The notes below the pieces were generated by a model that ran no database searches, had not been told where the DNA came from, and saw only the letters and a list, made by a program, of their open reading frames with translations. Position numbers and translations under genes: made by a program. From GCA-2686265 sp036010965 (lineage in GTDB: Bacteria > Planctomycetota > UBA1135 > GCA-002686595), in contig DASCMO010000184.1 in assembly GCA_036010965.1 (NCBI GenBank), positions 1 through 14,416 on the forward strand: 14,416 bases of DNA, given 5' to 3'. This document shows positions 7,521 to 13,421 of the stretch, one piece after another; positions within the stretch are counted from its first letter, which is position 1, and each line of letters opens with the position of its first letter.

Positions 7521-8345
7521 TCACGGCGCGAGGTTCCCGCTCCACAGGGCAGCGCCCACAGCCAGGGCCAGGGCCACCCGGTACCAGCCGAACAAACCCA
7601 GTCCGTGACGCTCGAGCCAGGAGATCATCCAGCGCACCGAGAGCACGGCGAAGAGCCAGGCCGAGAGCAGGCCCAGGACCAGATTCACCGCGCCGAAGGT
7701 CGCGAGCATCTCGCTCCCGTGTCCGAGGGCCTTGTAGGCGGTGGCGGCCAGCAAGGTCGCCAGGCCCAGGAGGAAGCTGAACTCGACCGCTGCAGTGAGG
7801 CTCAGGCCCACCAACAGGCCGCCCACGATCGTCACCAGGCTGCGGCTCGTCCCAGGCCACAGGGCGAGGATCTGGGCCAGGCCGATCAGCAGCGCGGCGG
7901 AGGGGCGCAGGGTCGCGAGGTCCAGGACGCCCCCCGCGGCCGGCGCGTTCCGCACACGGCGGAAGGCGAGGATCAGGCAACCGCCCACGAACCAGGAGAT
8001 GACGACCGGCTTGAGGCCGAAGAGCCGGGCCTCGATCCAGTCATCGAAGAGCAGACCGACGACGGCCGCGGGGACGAAAGCGGTCGCGATGCACGCCAGT
8101 AGATGCGCGCCCTCGCCGTCGCGTCCCGCGAGTCCGCGAGCCATCTGGGCCACGCGCCGTCGGTAGAGGCCCGCCACCGCCAGGATCGCCCCAGCCTGGA
8201 TGCAGATCGCGTAGGCGTTGGCCGCGCCGCCGGCCTCCAGGCCCAGGCTGCGCTGTGCCAGGAGCAGGTGGCCCGTCGAGCTCACCGGAAGGTACTCGGT
8301 CAGCCCCTCGACGGCGCCGAGCAGGAGCGCCTCCCACCACTCCAT
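7521..8345 (-). CDS. uppP: Undecaprenyl-diphosphate phosphatase (BacA/UppP family)
   Basis: A 274-residue polytopic inner-membrane enzyme that removes a phosphate from C55-PP to regenerate the lipid carrier for peptidoglycan and other surface glycans; overexpression gives bacitracin resistance in several bacteria. Visible: GAVEGLTEYLPVSSTGHLLL (10-29), with the conserved E13/E17 and SSTGH, and PGTSRS (164-169), with catalytic-region Arg-168. Several hydrophobic helices lie between and after (about 44-62, 82-100, 110-128, 150-163, 171-195, 205-225, 250-270). Length is typical. The ATG at 8345 shares one base with the ald stop (TGATG), implying coupled translation. An open frame continues upstream inside ald but is only a shadow, since the family start MEWWEALLLGAVEG is exactly here. 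Confidence 0.95.
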   Translation of the reverse strand: MEWWEALLLGAVEGLTEYLPVSSTGHLLLAQRSLGLEAGGAANAYAICIQAGAILAVAGLYRRRVAQMARGLAGRDGEGAHLLACIATAFVPAAVVGLLFDDWIEARLFGLKPVVISWFVGGCLILAFRRVRNAPAAGGVLDLATLRPSAALLIGLAQILALWPGTSRSLVTIVGGLLVGLSLTAAVEFSFLLGLATLLAATAYKALGHGSEMLATFGAVNLVLGLLSAWLFAVLSVRWMISWLERHGLGLFGWYRVALALAVGAALWSGNLAP

Positions 8346-9475
8346 CAGGCGCCCGCCTCGATCGCCGCGACCGCCTCCTCGACCGGCGTGTAGTCGAGTC
8401 CGAAGGCATCGGCCACAGGCTTGCAGGTCAGCTGCCCGGCGACCACGTTGGCCGCCGTGGCCAGAGGCCGGCTCTCGCGGATGGCCCGCGCCGGACCGAG
8501 AGCGGCCAGTTCGAGGGTGTAGGGCAGGGTCGCGTTGGTCAGGGCGTAGGTGCTCGTGCGCGGCACGGCTCCGGGCATGTTGGCCACGCAGTAGTGGACT
8601 ACGCCGTCCACTACGTAGCTGGGATCGTCGTGGGTCGTCGGACGGCAGGTCTCTATGCACCCGCCCTGATCGACGGCCACGTCCACGATCACCGCGCCGG
8701 GTTTCATCAAGGCCAGGTCGTCGCGCCGGATCAGGCGCGGGGCCGCGGCCCCGGGAATCAGCACGGCCCCCACGACGAGGTCCACGTGCGGCAACATCTC
8801 GCGGATCGCCAGGGGCGTCGAAAAGACGGTGCTGCAGTTGCTCGGGAGGCTCTCCTCGAGCTGCCGCAGGCGCTCGAGGTCGATGTCCATGATCGTCACG
8901 TCGGCGCCCATCCCGGCGGCCATGCGCGCCGCGTGGGTCCCGACGACCCCGCCTCCGAGGATCAGGACCTGGGCCGGGCGCACGCCGGGCACGCCCCCGA
9001 GCAGGATCCCGACTCCGCCCTGGTGCTTCTCGAGCGCCTTGGCCCCGTCCTGAATCGCCATGCGGCCGGCGACCTCGCTCATGGGCGTGAGCAGCGGCAG
9101 GGAGCCTCCTGCCTCGAGGGTCTCGTAGGCGAAGCAGTGCGATCCGGTGGCGAGCATGGCCTCGGTCAGCTCACGGCTAGCGGCCAGGTGAAAGTAGGTG
9201 AAGAGGGTCTGACCGGGGCGCATCAACGGCCACTCGATTTCGAGGGGTTCCTTGACCTTCAGGATCAGCTCGCCTTCGCCGAAGACCGCCGCGGCGCTGG
9301 GCAGGATGCGCGCTCCGGCCTCGACGAAGGCCTCGTCGGCCAGGCCGCTCCCCAGACCACCGCCGGCTTCCACGAGCACCTCGTGGCCGGCCTCACGCAG
9401 GCGATCGGCACCGGCGGTGGTCAGGGCGATCCTGTTCTCGTGGACCTTGATTTCGCGGACAACACCGATCTTCAC
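8345..9475 (-). CDS. ald: Alanine dehydrogenase
   Basis: A 376-residue cytosolic NAD-dependent enzyme interconverting L-alanine and pyruvate plus ammonium. The start is GTG at 9475-9473, giving the canonical MKIGVVREIKVHENRIALTT; an upstream open extension is not homologous. Catalytic residues match the family even in number: Lys-75 in KVKEP and His-96 in LFTYFHLA, with a later VDVAVDQGGC holding the active-site Asp. The NAD-binding Rossmann loop is ILGGGVVGTHAARMAAGMGA, followed by MDID for the adenosine ribose. Length is normal (about 370 in most bacteria). A GAGG lies about 10 bases before the GTG. The stop overlaps the uppP start (TGATG), so ald appears to head an ald-uppP-gmd unit. It is divergent from tRNA-Val. 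Its leader carries the shared 14-base tract and a small inverted repeat. Confidence 0.96.
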   Translation of the reverse strand: MKIGVVREIKVHENRIALTTAGADRLREAGHEVLVEAGGGLGSGLADEAFVEAGARILPSAAAVFGEGELILKVKEPLEIEWPLMRPGQTLFTYFHLAASRELTEAMLATGSHCFAYETLEAGGSLPLLTPMSEVAGRMAIQDGAKALEKHQGGVGILLGGVPGVRPAQVLILGGGVVGTHAARMAAGMGADVTIMDIDLERLRQLEESLPSNCSTVFSTPLAIREMLPHVDLVVGAVLIPGAAAPRLIRRDDLALMKPGAVIVDVAVDQGGCIETCRPTTHDDPSYVVDGVVHYCVANMPGAVPRTSTYALTNATLPYTLELAALGPARAIRESRPLATAANVVAGQLTCKPVADAFGLDYTPVEEAVAAIEAGA

Positions 9476-9489
9476 GGGGAGCCTCGTCG

Positions 9490-9503
9490 GGGGAGAAGGG
9501 GAT
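9490..9503 (-). repeat. Leader tract ATCCCCTTCTCCCC, copy 2 (upstream of ald)
   Basis: Identical over 14 bases to 5285-5298 in front of the TPR-peptidase gene, same orientation relative to the gene, here ending 14 bases before the GTG start. The two downstream genes are unrelated in sequence and function, so this is not a duplicated gene leader. Confidence 0.5.
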
Positions 9504-9513
9504 GGGATTTGGG

Positions 9514-9534
9514 CTTGGGGCGGCCTGACCCAAG
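9514..9534. promoter_or_regulatory. Inverted repeat in the ald / tRNA-Val divergent region
   Basis: CTTGGG (9514-9519) and CCCAAG (9529-9534) form a perfect 6-base inverted repeat around a 9-base centre, 39-59 bases upstream of the ald start and about 70 bases upstream of tRNA-Val. The position fits an operator for an ald regulator or part of a promoter. No convincing -35/-10 pair was found for either direction in 9476-9603. Confidence 0.3.
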
Positions 9535-9603
9535 ACACTAAGCTCTGGCCCCCGTCGAGCGCCATGCCCGGCGCGTGGGGGAAGCCGCCGAATCGCGCGG
9601 CGA

Positions 9604-9681
9604 GGGCGATTAGCTCAGCTTGGTTAGAGCGCCACGTTGACAACGTGGAGGTCACTGGTTCGAGTCCAGTATCGCCCACCA
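9604..9681 (+). tRNA. tRNA-Val (anticodon GAC)
   Basis: A full cloverleaf can be drawn. The acceptor arm GGGCGAT (9604-9610) pairs with ATCGCCC (9671-9677). The D-arm has GCTC/GAGC stems. The anticodon stem CCACG/CGTGG encloses a loop TTGACAA with anticodon GAC (valine, GUC/GUU codons). The variable loop is AGGTC. The T-arm is ACTGG-TTCGAGT-CCAGT. Discriminator A is followed by a genomically encoded CCA (9679-9681). It stands alone between ald (divergent) and the HtrA gene (same strand, 160 bases downstream). The 160 bases after it hold no clear terminator. Confidence 0.97.
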
Positions 9682-9830
9682 GCCCACGCCCGCGGCCAGA
9701 ATGACTTCGCGGACCGGGGGACAGGCCTGCGGTGGAGGCCAACGGGGGCTCACACGACACTGAGCGCTCACATCCGGCCATCCAGCCCGTAGTCGAGGTC
9801 CCGCGTGAGTTCGGCGGGAGGCGCATTCCC

Positions 9831-9835
9831 GGAGA
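9831..9835 (+). promoter_or_regulatory. Shine-Dalgarno of the HtrA-like protease gene
   Basis: GGAGA with 6 bases to the ATG at 9842. An in-frame TGA lies 12 codons upstream with no alternative start codon between, so this start is unambiguous. Confidence 0.65.
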
Positions 9836-9841
9836 ATCACG

Positions 9842-11182
9842 ATGTTGACCCTGCTGTTGCCGTTGCTCTTCTCGCCCGCCCTGGCGCCCGAGGCCCAGGA
9901 GCCGTCCCTCGACGACTACCTGCGCGGGATGTCGGAGACCGAACTCTACGAGCGACGCCGCACGGCGGAATCGCTGGTGGTCAAGAAGGCGATCCCCGCG
10001 GTCGTCTACATCGAGACCGGGAAGAAGGTCCAGTGGCGCGACTTCTTCGGCCAGCGCCAGTCGACCCTGCGGCGCGGCAGCGGCTCGGGGGCCGTGATCC
10101 GACCCGAGGGTTTCGTGGTCACCAACTACCACGTGGTTGGCGGCGCGGACCAGATCACCGTCCATTTCGAAAAGACGATCGACCCCCACCCCTACGTCGC
10201 GAAGCTCGTGGCGGCGGTCCCCCAGGAGGACCTGGCCCTGCTCAAGCTTGAGGCCAGCCCCCACCGCGTCTTCCCGACCCTCGAGCTCGGCACGAGTTCG
10301 GACCTGATGATCGGCGAGCGCGTGCTGGCCATCGGCAGCCCCCTGGGACATACGCACACCGTCAGCATGGGCATCATCTCCGGGCTACACCGGGATGTCC
10401 CGGTCAGCGACCCCAACAATCCGCGCCAGACCCTGCACTTCGAGGACCTGATCCAGACCGACGCCTCGATCAACTTCGGCAACAGTGGTGGCCCGCTGCT
10501 CAACATCAACGGCGAGCTGATCGGCATCAACAGCGCCGTCAACACGGCCGCGGAGAATATCGGCTTCTCGATCCCCGTCGACCGCGTGCGGCGCGTACTC
10601 GAGGAGCAGCTGATCTCCCCCGGCAGCTACAGCGCCTGGGTGGGTTTCCAGGTCACCGAGGACGACGAACTGGTGGTGACGAAGATCGTTCCCGGCTGCC
10701 CGGCCGGGGACGCCGGCGTGCGACTCGGCGACCGCATCCTGGCGGTGGACGGGCGCGCGGTCGCGGAGCTGGGTGCCTGGCGCCTGGCGCGCCTGGGTCT
10801 GGGCCCGGCGCGCGCCGTGCGGCTCGCCCTGTCCCGCGCCGGAGAGCGCCGCGAGGTCAGTTTCCTGACCTGGGAGAAGGCCAAGGGCCTGCTCTGGGAG
10901 CGGCTGGGCGCGACCTTCCGCGAGAACTCGGTCGGCCGCCGCAGCATCCTGGAGGTGGAGCGCCTGCGAGAGGGCGGTCCGGCGGCTCTGATCGGGCTCG
11001 AACGCGGTGATCTGGTCGATGCCGTCCAGCCCGATAGCGACGATGCCCTGGCCCGCGCCTGGCGCGTGAGCACCCGCGCCGACCTGGCACGCCTCGTGGG
11101 GCGCCTGAAGCCCTCGACGGCCCTTGAGGTGCAGGTCTACCGGGAACGCGAGCTGCTCGAGGGAGTCCTCGTCCTGAACTGA
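9842..11182 (+). CDS. HtrA/Deg-like S1C serine protease with PDZ region
   Basis: A 446-residue extracytoplasmic protease expected to degrade or refold damaged envelope proteins. Residues 1-17 form a signal-like hydrophobic stretch with no basic n-region. The protease domain spans about 40-250. The catalytic triad is His-97 (TNYHVVGG), Asp-130 (QEDLALLK) and Ser-215 (NFGNSGGPLL), with SGSGAVI (80-86), AIGSPLG (163-169) and the GINSAVNTAAENIGFSIPV segment typical of DegP/DegQ. A PDZ domain follows (about 255-335, IVPGCPAGDAGVRLGDRILAVDG), then a second, more divergent PDZ-like segment (about 345-445, LREGGPAALIGLERGDLVDAV). The architecture is Do/Deg-like, but the identity as degP, degQ or degS cannot be decided, so no symbol is given. 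It follows tRNA-Val on the same strand and is probably monocistronic; 212 bases separate it from the next gene. Confidence 0.92.
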   Translation: MLTLLLPLLFSPALAPEAQEPSLDDYLRGMSETELYERRRTAESLVVKKAIPAVVYIETGKKVQWRDFFGQRQSTLRRGSGSGAVIRPEGFVVTNYHVVGGADQITVHFEKTIDPHPYVAKLVAAVPQEDLALLKLEASPHRVFPTLELGTSSDLMIGERVLAIGSPLGHTHTVSMGIISGLHRDVPVSDPNNPRQTLHFEDLIQTDASINFGNSGGPLLNINGELIGINSAVNTAAENIGFSIPVDRVRRVLEEQLISPGSYSAWVGFQVTEDDELVVTKIVPGCPAGDAGVRLGDRILAVDGRAVAELGAWRLARLGLGPARAVRLALSRAGERREVSFLTWEKAKGLLWERLGATFRENSVGRRSILEVERLREGGPAALIGLERGDLVDAVQPDSDDALARAWRVSTRADLARLVGRLKPSTALEVQVYRERELLEGVLVLN

Positions 11183-11214
11183 AGGGGCGCGGGCCCGCAA
11201 GCCGAGACCAGCCC

Positions 11215-11242
11215 TTACCGTACAGGGAGTGGACGCTATACT
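11215..11242 (+). promoter_or_regulatory. Candidate sigma-70-type promoter of the carbamoyltransferase cassette
   Basis: TTACCG (11215-11220) and TATACT (11237-11242) are spaced by 16 bases; the -10 matches TATAAT at five of six positions, and the -35 is weak (three of six). It is the only AT-rich hexamer in this GC-rich intergenic stretch. A start just downstream would give a leader of roughly 145 bases before the ATG at 11395. Confidence 0.4.
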
Positions 11243-11304
11243 CCGCCGGCCTGGAGAGGCGCGTCAGCGGCTTCCCCATCTTCGGTTACCGACCCCTGAA
11301 CAGG

Positions 11305-11368
11305 CCTCAGGCCCTCAAGGACACGGGGCGCCGGCGCCGAAGACAGCGACAGAGAGGCCCTCAGGCCC
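11305..11368 (+). repeat. Leader with short direct repeats and a 12-base palindrome
   Basis: CCTCAGGCCC occurs at 11305-11314 and 11359-11368, and between them the perfect palindrome GGCGCCGGCGCC occupies 11327-11338. All lie between the candidate promoter and the first gene of the cassette. They could fold in the mRNA or bind a protein, but short GC repeats arise easily in such sequence. The rest of 11183-11394 shows nothing else; a short open frame across 11229-11420 has no protein-like features. Confidence 0.3.
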
Positions 11369-11394
11369 GCCCCTCCCGTACCCCCCGCGACCCC

Positions 11395-11604
11395 ATGAAA
11401 GCCCTCGTCGAATTCACTGAGCGGTTCGGGAACATGCTCTCTCGAGCGCTCCTGACGGTGCTCTACTTCGGGGTCCTGGGCCCCTTCGCCCTCTTCTACC
11501 GCTTCCTCGCCGACCCCCTGCACTTGCGCCGCCGCCCGCGCGGCAACTGGGTGGGCTGGGAGGCGCGGAACGAGGATCTGCGCGCCGCCCGACGGCAAGA
11601 CTGA
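11395..11604 (+). CDS. Small single-span membrane protein, SxtJ-like, linked to carbamoyltransferase
   Basis: A 69-residue protein: a short amphipathic N-terminus (1-12), one hydrophobic span (about 17-38, MLSRALLTVLYFGVLGPFAL partly inside it), then a basic tail (RFLADPLHLRRRPRG) and NWVGWEARNEDLRAARRQD. It most resembles the C-terminal end of SxtJ-type membrane proteins, which regularly neighbour O-carbamoyltransferases, including in the saxitoxin cluster; those proteins are about twice as long, so this would be a minimal version. The positive-inside rule puts the C-terminus in the cytoplasm. It ends 12 bases before the carbamoyltransferase start, supporting an operon and a possible role as its membrane tether. 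No Shine-Dalgarno is seen; the leader is C-rich. Codon use and the conserved context argue that it is a real gene. The SxtJ comparison is from memory of the pattern and is inference. Confidence 0.7.
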   Translation: MKALVEFTERFGNMLSRALLTVLYFGVLGPFALFYRFLADPLHLRRRPRGNWVGWEARNEDLRAARRQD

Positions 11605-11616
11605 ACCGCCGCCACC

Positions 11617-13407
11617 ATGAACGTCCTCGGACTCTCGTTCTACTACCACGACTCCTCGGCCGCCCTCGTGCAGGACGGCGAGCTGATCGCCGCCGCCGAA
11701 GAAGAGCGCTTCAGCCGCCTCAAGCACGACTCCGGCTTCCCCGAGCTGGCGATCGAGTTCGTCCTCGAGCGCGGCGGCATCACGATCGACGACGTGGACC
11801 ACGTCGTGTTCTACGAGAAGCCCTTCGTCAAGTTCGAGCGCATGCTGCTCTCGGCCATGGCCACCTTCCCGCGCTCCGTGGCGGTCTTCAGGGAGTCCAT
11901 GCAGCGCTGGATCTCCGACAAGCTGTGGATCAAGTCCATGATGGCCCGTCGCATGGGCATCCGCGGGTCGAAGCTGCTCTTCGCCGACCACCACATGTCG
12001 CACGCGGCTTCGAGCTTCTTCACCTCGCCCTTCGAGGAGAGCGCCATCCTGACCGTCGACGGTGCGGGCGAGTGGAGCACCTCGACCATGAGCATGGGGC
12101 GCGGCAACAAGATCGAGATCATCAAGGAGCTGCGCTTCCCCCACTCCCTGGGCCTGCTCTACTCGGCTTTCACGGCCTACTGCGGCTTCGAGATCAACGA
12201 GGGCGAGTACAAGCTGATGGGCATGCACCCCTACGGCAAGCCCGTGCACACCGAGAAGATCTACGAGATGATCGAGGTGGCGGCGGACGGCAGCCTCTGG
12301 CACGACATGAAGTACTTCGCCTACCACTACTCGCGCGACAACACCCTGACAAAGGCCTTCGGCGAGCACTTCGGCCGACCTCCGCGCGACCCCAAGCTGC
12401 AGGACAAGTCCCTCGACCCGTTCTACTGCGACATGGCGGCCAGCATCCAGCGCGTGACGGAGGAGATCCTGCTCAAGATGGTCACCCACCTGCACGAGGT
12501 GACGGGCGCGAAGAACCTCTGCCTGGCGGGCGGCGTGGCCCTCAACTCGGTCGCCAACTACAAGCTCTTGCGCGACGGCCCCTTCGACGACGTCTACATC
12601 CACCCCGCTCCCGGCGACGATGGCGGCGCCGTGGGCGCTGCCTACTGGGCCTACAACCACGTGCTCGACCAGCCGCGGGGACCGGCCGTCGAGGACGCTT
12701 TCCTCGGCAGCGAGTACTCCGACGAGGAGATCGAGGCCTTCCTGAGCAAGAACGACATCCCCTTCCGGAAGATTGACGACGACGAGGAGTTCTTCGAGTT
12801 CGTTGCCCAGGCCCTGGTCGACAGCAAGGTCTGCGGCTGGTTCCGCGGGCGCTTCGAGTGGGGCCCGCGCGCCCTGGGAGCACGCTCGATCATCGCCGAC
12901 CCGCGCAAGGCGGAGATGAAGGAGAAGCTCAACGCCAAGATCAAATTCCGCGAAGCCTTCCGCCCCTTCGCCCCCTCCGTGCTCGAGGAGCGCGCGAACG
13001 ATTTCTTCGAGTTCCCCGAGCCCCAGCGGCACTCTCCGGCGCGCTTCATGCTCTACGTGACGCCGGTCCGCGAGGACAAGCGCTCCGACCTTCCGGCGAT
13101 CACCCACGAGGATGGCTCCGGCAGGCTCCAGACCGTCTACAAGGCCACGAACCCCGACTACCACCGCATGATCGAGCTGTTCGGCGAGAAGACCGGCGTT
13201 CCGGTCGTCATGAACACCTCCTTCAACCTGAAGGGTGAGCCGATCGTCGAGCACCCCAGCCACGCCTTCAACACCTTCAGCTTGTCGGGCATGGACCTCT
13301 TGTTCCTCAACAACTATGTCATCACCGCCGACGCGAAGAAGAAGATCGCCGACACCAAATTCAACCTGCGCCACGAGGGCGACTCGGTCACGGCGATGGT
13401 GAGCTAG
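11617..13407 (+). CDS. NodU/CmcH-family O-carbamoyltransferase
   Basis: A 596-residue two-domain enzyme expected to transfer the carbamoyl group from carbamoyl phosphate, via carbamoyl-adenylate, to a hydroxyl on a sugar or metabolite. The N-terminal Kae1/ASKHA-like domain (1 to about 370) has NVLGLSFYYHDSSAALV (2-18), AAAEEERFSRLKHD (25-38), DHHMSHA with the metal-binding histidines (124-130), TVDGAGEW (146-153), EGEYKLMGMHPYGKP (195-209), AGGVALNS (304-311) and PAPGDDGGAVGAA (330-342). The C-terminal YrdC-like carbamoyltransferase domain (about 375-596) has GRFEWGPRALGARSI (411-425), KFREAFRPFAPSV (443-455) and NTSFNLKGEPIV. All motifs are intact, and length is typical (about 570-610). The acceptor cannot be told from sequence. 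It follows the small membrane protein by 12 bases and precedes an SGNH-like gene by 14. No Shine-Dalgarno is visible. Confidence 0.93.
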   Translation: MNVLGLSFYYHDSSAALVQDGELIAAAEEERFSRLKHDSGFPELAIEFVLERGGITIDDVDHVVFYEKPFVKFERMLLSAMATFPRSVAVFRESMQRWISDKLWIKSMMARRMGIRGSKLLFADHHMSHAASSFFTSPFEESAILTVDGAGEWSTSTMSMGRGNKIEIIKELRFPHSLGLLYSAFTAYCGFEINEGEYKLMGMHPYGKPVHTEKIYEMIEVAADGSLWHDMKYFAYHYSRDNTLTKAFGEHFGRPPRDPKLQDKSLDPFYCDMAASIQRVTEEILLKMVTHLHEVTGAKNLCLAGGVALNSVANYKLLRDGPFDDVYIHPAPGDDGGAVGAAYWAYNHVLDQPRGPAVEDAFLGSEYSDEEIEAFLSKNDIPFRKIDDDEEFFEFVAQALVDSKVCGWFRGRFEWGPRALGARSIIADPRKAEMKEKLNAKIKFREAFRPFAPSVLEERANDFFEFPEPQRHSPARFMLYVTPVREDKRSDLPAITHEDGSGRLQTVYKATNPDYHRMIELFGEKTGVPVVMNTSFNLKGEPIVEHPSHAFNTFSLSGMDLLFLNNYVITADAKKKIADTKFNLRHEGDSVTAMVS

Positions 13408-13421
13408 AGAGCTCGAAAATC

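Noticed and set aside
7466..7980. Minus-strand open frame starting within uppP and ending just before gmd
   Set aside because: It is an alternate frame of uppP, proline/arginine-rich and without a plausible start or motif.
8348..8660. Upstream in-frame extension of uppP inside ald
   Set aside because: The family start coincides with the ATG at 8345, and the extension has no hydrophobic or homologous sequence.
9476..10357. Upstream in-frame extension of ald across the tRNA gene
   Set aside because: It would be antisense to tRNA-Val and the protease gene. The GTG at 9475 gives the canonical N-terminus.
11605..11620. GCCGCCACCATG at the carbamoyltransferase start, identical to a eukaryotic Kozak consensus
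   Set aside because: The surrounding genes are clearly bacterial, and the match is a coincidence of GC-rich sequence.
11236..13374. Very long open frame on the minus strand opposite the carbamoyltransferase gene
   Set aside because: It is antisense to a gene with every family motif intact, and its translation is repetitive V/E/A/G/L-rich, as expected of the reverse frame of a GC-rich gene. It is a shadow.
13401..13414. GAGCT-AGAG-AGCTC hairpin at the end of the carbamoyltransferase gene as a terminator
   Set aside because: The stem is only 5 bases, there is no T-run, and the next gene starts 8 bases later. It is not convincing as a terminator.
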